Positions 17,102-25,714 of a DNA stretch of 64,000 nt are shown here, piece after piece. A model generated the notes under the pieces. It saw only the letters and a program-made list of their open reading frames with translations, was not told the DNA's origin and searched no databases. How positions within the stretch are numbered: the first letter of the stretch is position 1; every line of letters starts with the position of its first letter. A program made the translations under genes and the position numbers. The DNA is from Myxosarcina sp. GI1 (GTDB taxonomy: Bacteria > Cyanobacteriota > Cyanobacteriia > Cyanobacteriales > Xenococcaceae): contig NZ_JRFE01000004.1 in assembly GCF_000756305.1 (NCBI RefSeq), positions 31,640 to 95,639 on the forward strand. The letters run 5' to 3'.

Positions 17102-18640
17102 ATGCCCGAACAAAGAAAAGATCCGATCGCCAAAAAAAGAATGGAGGCACTAAAACGTGGCAAGGTTCATCGGATAAAAGAGGAACAACCGATGCCAACT
17201 GCCGTTCACCTAATAGGTATTGGTAAAATGGGTGCCGATTATATAGCCAGCGCGGTCGCTAATGCTCCAGAGAATTTTTTAACCGACGAACGCCAACGGT
17301 TTACCGCTCTAGCAGTAGATCTAGACGATCGCAACTTAGCACCAGTTAGGAAATTAGCCGAAAAACTACCTCCCAATAAAGCCCAGGTTAGAACCGTCGC
17401 TTTAGAAATTCCCGATCGCAATGAGTTATTTAGTTCTCTACGTCGTTACCGCGAGTTTTTAAAGCTAGAGTTTCCTCGGTATTACTGGAACCCCAATTAC
17501 GAACCCTGGCTACCTGAAAACTTGACTATACCAGAACCAGGAGAACCCTGTCCCAGAGCATTAGCCAAAGCCATTTACGGTAGGGCATATTACGAAGATA
17601 CTCAAGCGATCGAGCAGGAATTAGAAGCTTTTGCTAAAAGTGTCGATGCTGCCAAATGTCAGTCGATTGTTTGTATTGTGTTTGGATTAGGAGATAGCGT
17701 CGGTAGCGGTATAGTCGTCGATTTAGCGCGTCACCTCAGTAATGTTAAATTCGGTCGTCGGGCTTTGGTACAGGGTATCGGTATCGTTCCCTGTGATGGT
17801 GACTCAGAAGCAGTACAAACCGCCGAGTTGTTTCCCGTTCTCAACGAACTGGACTGTATGTTAGACCAAGAGAAAAACAAAGGAGTAGTTCAGGTTTGGG
17901 GAGATTTGTATCGCGATCCCTTTACCGCTGGCTTTATGCTAGTTCCCCAACAGCCCGTCTGGGAAAAAACCCAAGATATTGAGGCTACGCGACAGAAAGT
18001 ATATCGAGAACTAACTTCATTCTTATTAGACAACCAAAGTATCGACCTCTATGAAAGTCTGAGAATGTTAAATTGGATCGGTGCGCCCCCCTCGCAGCAC
18101 GCCGCCGCCCGCAGTCAGTATGGCAAACAGTGGTGTCATATCTTTGGCTTTGTAGATGAAGTTTTTGACACGGAAGACTTACCCAAAAAGTTGGGACTGA
18201 TTGGAGACTTTAACCCAGATTACTTTGAGTTGCGAACCTCCTATGCTCGCAGCGAGGAAATGGATAAAAAACTGACTGAGCTAGCAGAAAAGATGAATAA
18301 AGTCTTTGCACCTTTAATCGAGCCGAGTCTAATTCAATCAAAGATAAAAGAAAAGGGTTCGGTGCAGTTTATTCTACCTGGTGCCAGTAAAACCGATTTA
18401 GAGATTTTCTTTAAAGGTCGCAACAGTTACGACGAAATCGATTGGGACGAAAAGTTAATGGTGCATTCATGGCTGTTAGAGCTGGGAGTAATGCTTTCCG
18501 AACCTGCAATTCGTTTTAACGGTATGGCTGGCGAATGTTTGTGGGGCTGTGCCTGTTGGGTAGTAGTTCCTTATGAAGATATACGGGGTGAAGATAGCAG
18601 CAATGTTAGAGAGCAGCTAGAAGAAATTGTCAAACTGTAA
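17102..18640 (+). CDS. Tubulin/FtsZ-like GTPase-fold protein, paralogue 1
   Basis: 512 residues. After a basic N-terminus comes VHLIGIGKMGADYIASAV, a nucleotide-binding start like that of tubulins. The glycine-rich signature is FGLGDSVGSGIVVDLARHLS (compare GGGTGSG), followed by GIGIVPCDGDSEA and FPVLNELDCML, typical of the divergent Tubulin_2-type families. The C-terminal block contains SEPAIRFNGMAGECLWGCAC. It shares long near-identical stretches with the gene at 19077, for example RRYREFLKLEFPRYYWNPNY. The start has AGGAG at good spacing. Role unknown; it may form filaments or bind GTP. It sits in a run with a small protein, its paralogue, CobW and HupE. Confidence 0.7.
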   Translation: MPEQRKDPIAKKRMEALKRGKVHRIKEEQPMPTAVHLIGIGKMGADYIASAVANAPENFLTDERQRFTALAVDLDDRNLAPVRKLAEKLPPNKAQVRTVALEIPDRNELFSSLRRYREFLKLEFPRYYWNPNYEPWLPENLTIPEPGEPCPRALAKAIYGRAYYEDTQAIEQELEAFAKSVDAAKCQSIVCIVFGLGDSVGSGIVVDLARHLSNVKFGRRALVQGIGIVPCDGDSEAVQTAELFPVLNELDCMLDQEKNKGVVQVWGDLYRDPFTAGFMLVPQQPVWEKTQDIEATRQKVYRELTSFLLDNQSIDLYESLRMLNWIGAPPSQHAAARSQYGKQWCHIFGFVDEVFDTEDLPKKLGLIGDFNPDYFELRTSYARSEEMDKKLTELAEKMNKVFAPLIEPSLIQSKIKEKGSVQFILPGASKTDLEIFFKGRNSYDEIDWDEKLMVHSWLLELGVMLSEPAIRFNGMAGECLWGCACWVVVPYEDIRGEDSSNVREQLEEIVKL

Positions 18641-18651
18641 GAGATAAAAAA

Positions 18652-18981
18652 ATGCCCTTAGATTGGACTTTAGTAAAGGAAAAATACGGCGCGGGAGCAG
18701 AAGTGCCTACCGTAGCTGGTAATAAAATACTTCACGTTACGGGAGCGGATGACGAAAAAATCTATATTCAGTCACCTCTTTGGAAAGCTAGTTTGAGCCG
18801 CGAAAACTTAGAAAAAGGTGTGGCATTAATTGAAGAAGGACTGATTTCTAAAGACCCTGGATTTTTTGTCGAAGATTACAAAATCTATGTTGCAGACGAA
18901 CGAGCGACCTCCGTAGCTCATATTTTTAGAGATATGGGTTTGATCGAGGAAGACAAAGGTTTTTTTACTGGAGCGTGTTAA
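18652..18981 (+). CDS. Conserved-looking 109-residue protein between the tubulin-like genes
   Basis: A soluble acidic protein starting MPLDWTLVKEKYGAGAEVPT, with HVTGADDEKIYIQSPLWKAS and VADERATSVAHIFRDMGLIE. It starts 11 bp after the first tubulin-like gene and ends 95 bp before the second, on the same strand, so it is very likely part of the same transcript and function. No signal or membrane helix. I do not recognise the family; a small partner of the tubulin-like pair is the simplest reading. Confidence 0.7.
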   Translation: MPLDWTLVKEKYGAGAEVPTVAGNKILHVTGADDEKIYIQSPLWKASLSRENLEKGVALIEEGLISKDPGFFVEDYKIYVADERATSVAHIFRDMGLIEEDKGFFTGAC

Positions 18982-19076
18982 TAGGGCTATTTAGAAGAAA
19001 GGGAAATTTAGTTTTTTAAAAAAGCTATTGCCTATTGCCTTTTATATTCACTAAAAATATTCAGGAGTTATCAAAA

Positions 19077-20732
19077 ATGCCATTAGCATCAATGTATCAC
19101 AGCGCATCGGGTTCGCAGTCTCCTCACTGCCTGCACATAGTCGGCATCGGTAAGGCAGGAGCAAGAATGGTAGATGCCATGTTGCGAACGGGTGAAGTAG
19201 AAGATATTTTGGACGATCCTCGTGCCAGATTTACGGCTTTAATCGTGGATATTGGCGAGCAGGATATGTATCAAGCCAAAGATTATGCTGAAGGTTTAAC
19301 CCTGCGGCTTAAGGAAAGAGGTATTCCCACCGAGCGGTTTCAGTTTCAAGCTGTCTCCTTGCCAGTACCGAGCCGAGAAGAAATGTTTGGCTCGTTACGC
19401 AGATATCGCGAGTTTTTAAAGCTGGAGTTTCCTAGATACTACTGGAACCCCAACTACGAACCCTGGCTGCCAGAAAACATTGAAATTCCCAAAGCAGGGG
19501 AAAACTTTCCCCGCGCTCTAGCAAAAGCTATCTATGGCATCAACTACTACGACGGCGAACGAATTTTAGAACGGGAACTCGAAGCATTTGCCAAAAGTGT
19601 CGATAAGACCCGTCTGCCCTCGATGGTACTAACTTGCTTTGGCATGGGTGAAGGCATCGGTAGCGGTACGATCGTAGACCTCGCCCGTCACCTCTCTAGC
19701 GTCAAACTAGGGCGGCGTATTCCTGTAATTGGGGTGGGAGTCTTACCCTGTAGCGGCGACCCCGAAATAGAGCGCGGTGGCAATCTTTTCCCTACCTTTA
19801 ACGAGTTAGACTGTATGCTCGATGAAGATAAAAATGCTGGCGTGGTGCAAGTTTGGGGAGATCTATATCGCAATCCCTTTACTGGCGGTTTCTTTACCGT
19901 ATCTTCCGAACATTCCTGGCAGCGACTTAGCCGCTATACCGATACAGGCGTTCCCATCGTGCGCGATCGCATTCGACTCCAGGTAACTCACAAGTTTGTT
20001 GCCGACTCCTTTATGCGGTTCGTCCAGCACGACTACGGACGTACCTTGTTTAAAGCCTTACGACCTTCAGGACAAACTTCTGCCCCCCACGAATGTATTA
20101 GTACCAAATCCCGTAGCTGGACGCTGTTTAATATTGCCAAACTAACTCACCCCGCAGTACAGGTACTTCCAGGGGAACCTTTAAGTAAATGGCGGAAAGT
20201 TCTCGCTCAGTGGATCGACCACATTCCCGAATTTGCCGAGTTAAAAGAAGGCTTTGAAACCGACTACGCCGAGTGCTACATCCACGCACCCAGAGATATG
20301 TGGAATGAAAAGCTCAATGACAAGTTTAAAAAGGCAATGGAAGAAAGCTATTTAGGAGACTTAGAAGATTCTACCTTGCTACTGGCTCAAGATGAATTCT
20401 TCGATCGCCTGACCTGCTATGTCGATATTATTATGCCTGGTGTAGCTAAGACCGACTTTTTAGCTTACTTCAAGAGTCGCGAACTCTACGACCAGATGAG
20501 TTGGGATGAAAAACTGTTACATCACTCCTGGCTGCTCGATCTCGGCGTAATGATGTCCGAACCTGCAATTCGCTTTAACGGCATGGCTGGAGAATGCTTA
20601 TGGGGTTGTGCTTGCTGGGTAGTAGTCCCCTACGACCAAATTCGCGGCGATGCCCCCGAACCCGCAACTCGTAAAGAGATTTTGGCACAGGGAATTCAAG
20701 AGATGACTAAGACGGTAGTACCGACTCGTTGA
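19077..20732 (+). CDS. Tubulin/FtsZ-like GTPase-fold protein, paralogue 2
   Basis: About 551 residues from the ATG at 19077, which has CAGGAG ten bases upstream. HIVGIGKAGARMVDAML opens the nucleotide fold and CFGMGEGIGSGTIVDLARHL is the glycine-rich signature. GVGVLPCSGDPE and FPTFNELDCMLDEDKNAG follow. Compared with paralogue 1 it has a longer middle (RLSRYTDTGVPIVRDRIRLQ onwards), while the block from SWDEKLLHHSWLLDLGVM to GECLWGCACWVVVPY is almost the same. Two unequal paralogues in tandem suggest a heteromeric assembly, as in alpha/beta tubulin or BtubA/B; that is inference. Confidence 0.7.
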   Translation: MPLASMYHSASGSQSPHCLHIVGIGKAGARMVDAMLRTGEVEDILDDPRARFTALIVDIGEQDMYQAKDYAEGLTLRLKERGIPTERFQFQAVSLPVPSREEMFGSLRRYREFLKLEFPRYYWNPNYEPWLPENIEIPKAGENFPRALAKAIYGINYYDGERILERELEAFAKSVDKTRLPSMVLTCFGMGEGIGSGTIVDLARHLSSVKLGRRIPVIGVGVLPCSGDPEIERGGNLFPTFNELDCMLDEDKNAGVVQVWGDLYRNPFTGGFFTVSSEHSWQRLSRYTDTGVPIVRDRIRLQVTHKFVADSFMRFVQHDYGRTLFKALRPSGQTSAPHECISTKSRSWTLFNIAKLTHPAVQVLPGEPLSKWRKVLAQWIDHIPEFAELKEGFETDYAECYIHAPRDMWNEKLNDKFKKAMEESYLGDLEDSTLLLAQDEFFDRLTCYVDIIMPGVAKTDFLAYFKSRELYDQMSWDEKLLHHSWLLDLGVMMSEPAIRFNGMAGECLWGCACWVVVPYDQIRGDAPEPATRKEILAQGIQEMTKTVVPTR

Positions 20733-20989
20733 TAAAAGCTTTAAGCTCTAAGCTATAAACCATAAGCTAAAATTCGGCTTCTCACGGACGATATTAGAGC
20801 GGATCGAGAAGCCCTCCAACTTTGGGGAGAATAAATTGTAGGTTGGGTTAGGCGAGATATTTCTGATGATTCGGGTTTCAAACTGCTATTCGCCGTAACC
20901 CAACAAAGCTATATTTTAAGGCTGTTTTAAATTTTATTTGACAAACAGTTTTTAAGCAACGCCAGCAAGCATATTTGCAGGAGGTAGTA
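20733..20989. other. Spacer with AAGCT-type repeats before cobW
   Basis: Just after the stop, AAAGCTTTAAGCT followed by TAAGCTATAAACC occurs; a similar AAGCTTTAAGCTATAAGCT lies at about 21978-21996 after cobW. Such AAGCT runs are filler repeats in cyanobacterial spacers. AGGAGG at 20979-20984 serves the cobW start. Confidence 0.4.
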
Positions 20990-21973
20990 TTGCAAACACA
21001 AGCCAAAACCGACGAGCGTATTCCCGTTACTGTAGTTACTGGATTTTTGGGTTCGGGTAAGACAACTTTAATCAATCATATTTTGCAGGAACAGCGGGGA
21101 CGCAAAGTAGCCGTTATCGTAAATGAGTTCGGCGAAATTGGTATCGACGGACAGTTAGTAGTAGAAGAAGATAACGAGCAGTTAGTAGAATTTAACAACG
21201 GCTGTCTCTGCTGTACGGTAAGAGACGATCTGGCAAAAACTTTAGATAAACTTAAAGAGCGAGGCAATCTAGATGCGATTTTAATCGAAACAACAGGACT
21301 AGCCGATCCCGCACCCGTTGCCTCAACCTTTTTTGTCTCCGAAGAAATTCGACCCAACTATCGCTTAGATGCCTTTGTTACGGTTGCCGATGCCTATAAC
21401 TTGGAACGTAACCTCACTGGCACTCACGAAGCAGAAGAACAGGTGGCTTTTGCCGATATTATTTTGCTCAATAAAACCGATTTAGTAGACGCTGAAGAGT
21501 TAGCTAATATCGAACAGAAAATAAGAAGTCTCAATCCCCTGGCGAAAATCTATCCTACTCAAAATAGCGCGATCGATCTAGATTTAATTCTCGACGTTAA
21601 GGCATTTGAGTTAGCCAGCAAACTAGAAGTCGATCCTGCTTTCTTGGAAGATTTGGATCACGAACACGATGCAACAGTAGGTTCGTTCGCCCTAACTACA
21701 GAACAGCCTATCGATATCAACCGATTTATGCTGTGGATGAATGGTGTCGCTCAAGAGAAAGGAGAAGATCTCTACCGCACTAAAGGTTTGTTTTATGCGC
21801 GGGGTTTTCCCGAACGGGTTCTGTTTCAAAGCGTGAGAATGCTTACATCTATGCGACGGGACAGGAAATGGAAACCAGAAGAATTAAAACACAGCGAATT
21901 TGTAGTTATCGGTCGTAATCTCGATCGTCAGGAATTCGAGCAAGGATTTTCTCAATGTGTAATTGCTAAATAA
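20990..21973 (+). CDS. CobW/COG0523 family metallochaperone GTPase
   Basis: About 327 residues. P-loop [18 protein letters not shown], metal-binding CLCC within [22 protein letters not shown], and the guanine-specificity motif NKTDL are all present; the C-terminal CobW_C region follows. I place the start at the TTG of 20990 because AGGAGG precedes it by five bases. These proteins hand Zn, Co or Ni to target enzymes. The downstream hupE-like permease supports a metal-supply role, and the upstream tubulin-like proteins could be the client system. Confidence 0.85.
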   Translation: MQTQAKTDERIPVTVVTGFLGSGKTTLINHILQEQRGRKVAVIVNEFGEIGIDGQLVVEEDNEQLVEFNNGCLCCTVRDDLAKTLDKLKERGNLDAILIETTGLADPAPVASTFFVSEEIRPNYRLDAFVTVADAYNLERNLTGTHEAEEQVAFADIILLNKTDLVDAEELANIEQKIRSLNPLAKIYPTQNSAIDLDLILDVKAFELASKLEVDPAFLEDLDHEHDATVGSFALTTEQPIDINRFMLWMNGVAQEKGEDLYRTKGLFYARGFPERVLFQSVRMLTSMRRDRKWKPEELKHSEFVVIGRNLDRQEFEQGFSQCVIAK

Positions 21974-22039
21974 ACAAAGCTTTAAGCTATAAGCTGTTAG
22001 CTATTAGCAAAGCAAATCTAATTTAAAAGGTCAGCCATA

Positions 22040-22708
22040 ATGTCTCAAATCATTAAAGTTACCAAAATTAAAAACTTACAGTTTCAATCCTTTCCGAGAA
22101 TTAAAACTCTAGTTATTCTCTTTGGAGCGTTCTTTTTACTAAATGCTACTCCAGCCGATGCCCATCATGCAATGGGTGGAATGACTCCCCAAAATTTCTG
22201 GCAGGGGTTTCTTTCAGGAATTGCCCATCCTATTATCGGTATCGATCATTTCGCTTTTATTATCGCTGTCGGACTGCTAGCGGCATTAACTAAGCAGGGT
22301 TTATTTATTCCTGTAGGATTTATCCTGGCATCTCTAGCTGGTACGGTAATTCATCTATTCGGACTCAATTTACCAGCACCCGAATTATTTATCTCGGCAT
22401 CGGTGTTAATTTTTGGTGCGGCGATCGCTCTAAAAAATCGCCCCAGTTTAATCTGGACAGTAAGTCTAGCCGCGATCGCAGGAGTATTTCACGGTTACGC
22501 CTATGGCGAATCGATTATCGGTGCGGAAATGACTCCTTTGGTTGCTTATATGGCTGGCTTTGCTATCATTCAACTGGCGATCGCTTCCTTAGCTTTCTAT
22601 ATCACTAAATCTTTGGTTCGCTCCAAAACCGAGCTACCTTTACGTTTTGCTGGCTTGGCAATTTTAGGTACGGGTATAGCGTTTTTTAGTTCTGCTGTTT
22701 TGAGATAG
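22040..22708 (+). CDS. HupE/UreJ family metal permease
   Basis: 222 residues. A hydrophobic signal-type segment (residues ~25-42) ends near ADAHHAMGG; about six membrane helices follow. The family motifs GIAHPIIGIDHFAF and GVFHGYAYGE are intact and carry the histidines that bind Ni or Co. Located 66 bp after cobW on the same strand, so the two probably act together in cobalt/nickel supply. A second copy of its last ~87 bases lies at 23724-23810. Confidence 0.85.
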   Translation: MSQIIKVTKIKNLQFQSFPRIKTLVILFGAFFLLNATPADAHHAMGGMTPQNFWQGFLSGIAHPIIGIDHFAFIIAVGLLAALTKQGLFIPVGFILASLAGTVIHLFGLNLPAPELFISASVLIFGAAIALKNRPSLIWTVSLAAIAGVFHGYAYGESIIGAEMTPLVAYMAGFAIIQLAIASLAFYITKSLVRSKTELPLRFAGLAILGTGIAFFSSAVLR

Positions 22709-22952
22709 TAGTCAAACAAAATAATTTTGAGTAAAGGCGATCGTTTGGAATCAGGCGATCGCTTTTTTAATATATCAGTGGACAAAAGAATTAGGACACT
22801 CCGAACTACTGAAAGCTTTATGGGCTATGCATTTTAGTTTTAACTTTTGACTTTTAAATTTTGACTTTTGCTATAGCAGTCTCATTACTCAAACAACAAT
22901 CGAGAGATAATAGATTTAGTATTCAAAATTAGATTGTATTTGAGAACCATTG

Positions 22953-23303
22953 ATGTTTCCCTCTACCACCACAACCCTAGAAGATTATTTTGATTTTTGC
23001 TCTGCTGATGACATCCGCCTCAAAGGTCATCGAATTGGTATCGATACCGTACTTAACTATTATCTGGAAGGATACACTTCAGAGAAAATTCATGCCGAAC
23101 TTCCTAGTTTGAGTTTAGAGGAGATCTACGCTACCATTACCTACTATTTACATCATCGTACCCAGGTTGATGTTTATTTACAGCGTTTAGCACAGCAGCG
23201 AGAAACGCAATATTTGCAATGGAATGCTAATTCTTCATCTTTAGTAAAACGTTTGAGAACCGAAAAATCTCGACGTTTACTTAGCAAAACTGACGAATCG
23301 TGA
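22953..23303 (+). CDS. DUF433 antitoxin-like protein
   Basis: About 116 residues. The DUF433 core reads RLKGHRIGIDTVLNYYLEGY followed by LPSLSLEEIYATITYYL, a small helix-turn-helix-like fold. It overlaps the next gene by GTGA (23300-23303), the usual arrangement for DUF433/DUF5615 toxin-antitoxin pairs. I take the ATG at 22953; a TTG directly precedes it. It probably binds the toxin and represses the pair's own promoter. Confidence 0.8.
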   Translation: MFPSTTTTLEDYFDFCSADDIRLKGHRIGIDTVLNYYLEGYTSEKIHAELPSLSLEEIYATITYYLHHRTQVDVYLQRLAQQRETQYLQWNANSSSLVKRLRTEKSRRLLSKTDES

Positions 23304-23659
23304 AAGTTCGTTTCTTACTAGACGAGAATTTATCACCTCGGCTAAAGTTAGCAATCTTTCGGTTTAACCCCCAGATAGATATCTTGCGTGTCGGAGATTC
23401 AAGCACACCATCTTTTGGAACTTCAGATCCTGATATCTTGGTTTACTTAGAGCAGTCACAACGCATTCTATTGACCGATAATCGCGCTAGTATGCCCCAG
23501 CATCTTGAAGCACATTGGAACTGCAATCGCTCTATTTGGGGCTTATTTTGGTTACGTCCTCAAGCTAATATTAGAGAGATAGCAGAAGATCTCAACCTAA
23601 TTTGGGAAACTACTGAAGCAGAAGAATGGAAAAACCAACTAGCTTGGATTCCTTTGTAA
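23300..23659 (+). CDS. DUF5615 PIN-like toxin
   Basis: 119 residues from a GTG overlapping the antitoxin stop. FLLDENLSPRLKLAI and the acidic pair ILLTDNRASMP are the signature of the Mut7-C/DUF5615 PIN-like nuclease fold. Predicted RNase toxin neutralised by the DUF433 protein. The pair lies between hupE and a fragment of a second hupE, so it entered or was rearranged within a formerly duplicated metal-permease region. Confidence 0.8.
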   Translation: MKVRFLLDENLSPRLKLAIFRFNPQIDILRVGDSSTPSFGTSDPDILVYLEQSQRILLTDNRASMPQHLEAHWNCNRSIWGLFWLRPQANIREIAEDLNLIWETTEAEEWKNQLAWIPL

Positions 23660-23723
23660 TATCGTATTTTGCGTTTATTTATTGCTACTGCCTGAGTTTT
23701 TTGCCGCACCAATGATATGAGTA

Positions 23724-23810
23724 GCGATCGCTTCTATAGCTTTCTACATTACCAAATCTCTAGTTCGCTCTAAAACCGAGCTACCTTTACGTTTTGCTGG
23801 CTTGGCAATT
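23724..23810 (+). pseudogene. Fragment of a second hupE gene
   Basis: 87 bases aligned to 22577-22663 in hupE. Translation AIASIAFYITKSLVRSKTEL matches hupE with one change. Differences are mostly silent and fall in the first half; the last ~40 bases are identical. This points to an older paralogue with later homogenisation, of which only this piece remains. Confidence 0.65.
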
Positions 23811-23962
23811 GTCGTCCGAAAAAAGTTTATTCTTAGCGGTTGTATTTAGCCTAATTGTCCTTTCTAATAGTGTAATTGATTTTTTCAATAAAGAGCGATC
23901 GCTCGCTTGATTCCAAACGATTGCAGTAGAATTATAAAGTCAAGAGCAAAATATTATTACTC

Positions 23963-25333
23963 ATGACTACCGTAACTTCACCCGACAAAACAAAACTACC
24001 GCCAAAGGTGAAAGACCCTGCGATCGCCATAATGATTCGCGCTTTATTAGATCAGTTTGGCACGCTAGAAAGATACCAACAAAAATATGGAGAAATTTTT
24101 TACGCACCTCAATCTTCCCTATTTCCTGCTAATGTAATTTTCAGCAACCCCAAAGCAATAGAACGAGTTTTTACTGCCGATCCGAGTTTGTTTGAAGTAA
24201 GTCAGCAATCCAATGCACCTATTAGAGTTTTGTTAGGCGATCGCTCTTTAGTCTTACTCGATGGAGTCGAACACAAAAGACACCGTAAGTTACTAATGCC
24301 TCCTTTTCATGGAGAAAGGATGCAAAGTTATGGTCAAACTATGGTTGACATAACTAAAGAGGTTATTGCTCGATGGCAAGTTGGTCAGACTATCTGCATT
24401 CGCGATTACACTCAAGAAATCTCACTGCAAATTATTCTTAGGACAATTTTTGGCTTAGATGAAGGGCAAAGATACGATCGCCTAAAAGAAGTTTTAGTTG
24501 ATTGGTTAGCAATATTTAACTCGCCATTAAATTCATTTTTTCTATTTTTCCCTGCGTTGCAAAAAAACTTAGGTTCTTTAACCCCTTGGGGTAAGTTCTT
24601 ACGACAAAAACGCCAGATTCGAGAGATTTTACAAGCAGAATGCGATCGTCGTCGCCAAAATCCCAATACTTTGGGTGAAGATATTCTCAGTTTGCTTTTA
24701 GAAGCAAGATACGAAGATGGTCAACCGATGAGTGATGAAGAAATACAAGATGAATTAATGACCATGTTGTTTGCAGGACATGAAACCACAGCAAGCTCTT
24801 TGGCATGGTCTTTTTATTGGCTACATCGACTTCCCGAAGTCGGTCAAAAATGTCAAACAGAATTAGATTCACTTGCTGAAGCCGAATTTACTCATATTAT
24901 TAAGCTTCCCTATCTCGATGCAGTAGTATCGGAAACCTTAAGATTAAATCCCGTGGTGGTTTTTGTCGGTCGTCAACTGAAAGCACCTTTTGAACTTATG
25001 GGATACCAGTTTGAACCTGGAACCCTACTCCTTCCTTCTATATATCTAACCCATCAACGGGAAGATATTTATCCCGAACCTCAAAAATTTAAGCCAGAAA
25101 GATTTTTAGCCAGACAATTTTCTCCCTACGAATTTTTACCCTTTGGTGGTGGAAATCGTCGCTGTTTGGGCTATGCTTTTGCTTTGTTTGAAATGAAATT
25201 GGTTTTAGCAACTATTTTGTCTCAAGTGAAATTAGATCTATTAGATAATCGTCCTTTACAGCCAGCCCGTCGTGGCTTTACTTTTACTCCTGCTGGTGGG
25301 GTAAAAATGAGAGTCAAAGCTATAAAGCATTAG
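23963..25333 (+). CDS. Cytochrome P450, CYP110-like
   Basis: 456 residues. The I-helix is FAGHETTASSLAW, the K-helix ETLRLNP (ExxR), and the haem-binding loop FLPFGGGNRRCLGYAFA with the thiolate cysteine. Length and motif spelling are typical of cyanobacterial CYP110 enzymes, which oxidise fatty acids or terpenes. No ferredoxin partner or terpene synthase is adjacent. No membrane anchor, so soluble. Confidence 0.9.
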   Translation: MTTVTSPDKTKLPPKVKDPAIAIMIRALLDQFGTLERYQQKYGEIFYAPQSSLFPANVIFSNPKAIERVFTADPSLFEVSQQSNAPIRVLLGDRSLVLLDGVEHKRHRKLLMPPFHGERMQSYGQTMVDITKEVIARWQVGQTICIRDYTQEISLQIILRTIFGLDEGQRYDRLKEVLVDWLAIFNSPLNSFFLFFPALQKNLGSLTPWGKFLRQKRQIREILQAECDRRRQNPNTLGEDILSLLLEARYEDGQPMSDEEIQDELMTMLFAGHETTASSLAWSFYWLHRLPEVGQKCQTELDSLAEAEFTHIIKLPYLDAVVSETLRLNPVVVFVGRQLKAPFELMGYQFEPGTLLLPSIYLTHQREDIYPEPQKFKPERFLARQFSPYEFLPFGGGNRRCLGYAFALFEMKLVLATILSQVKLDLLDNRPLQPARRGFTFTPAGGVKMRVKAIKH

Positions 25334-25398
25334 ATTTAAAACTCAATCGCTCGCGATGTTTTTCCCAATTTTTGGGATCTATGAAATTGCAGGTAGAG

Positions 25399-25587
25399 TT
25401 ACCAGCCTTCTGGCTGTTCGCTAGGTAGCAAGTCACGACTGCTGTTTACTTCTGCTTTTTGACATAAAGAAGTAAAAGCCTGCAAACTTTCTAATCTGGC
25501 AGTTAGTTCGCTAAAGGTGTCTAAATATTCGGCGATCGCAACCTGTTTGTAAATCCAGTGGCGATCAAACTGAGAAGCATAAAACAG
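25399..25587 (-). pseudogene. C-terminal remnant of an unrecognised gene
   Basis: A 62-codon open stretch without a start reads LFYASQFDRHWIYKQVAIAE, then YLDTFSELTARLESLQAFTS and ends PSEQPEGW at a TAA. The codon pattern looks coding and the peptide is plausible, but the upstream part is missing. No family assigned. Confidence 0.35.
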
Positions 25588-25714
25588 TCGTCCGAAAATA
25601 GTTGATTCTTAGTAACTACGAAAAAAAGCGATCGCCTGATTTTAAACGATCGCTTTATGATGAAATATTACGGTTACTAACTGTTAAATGAGGCAACTAA
25701 AGTAAAAAATTCAC

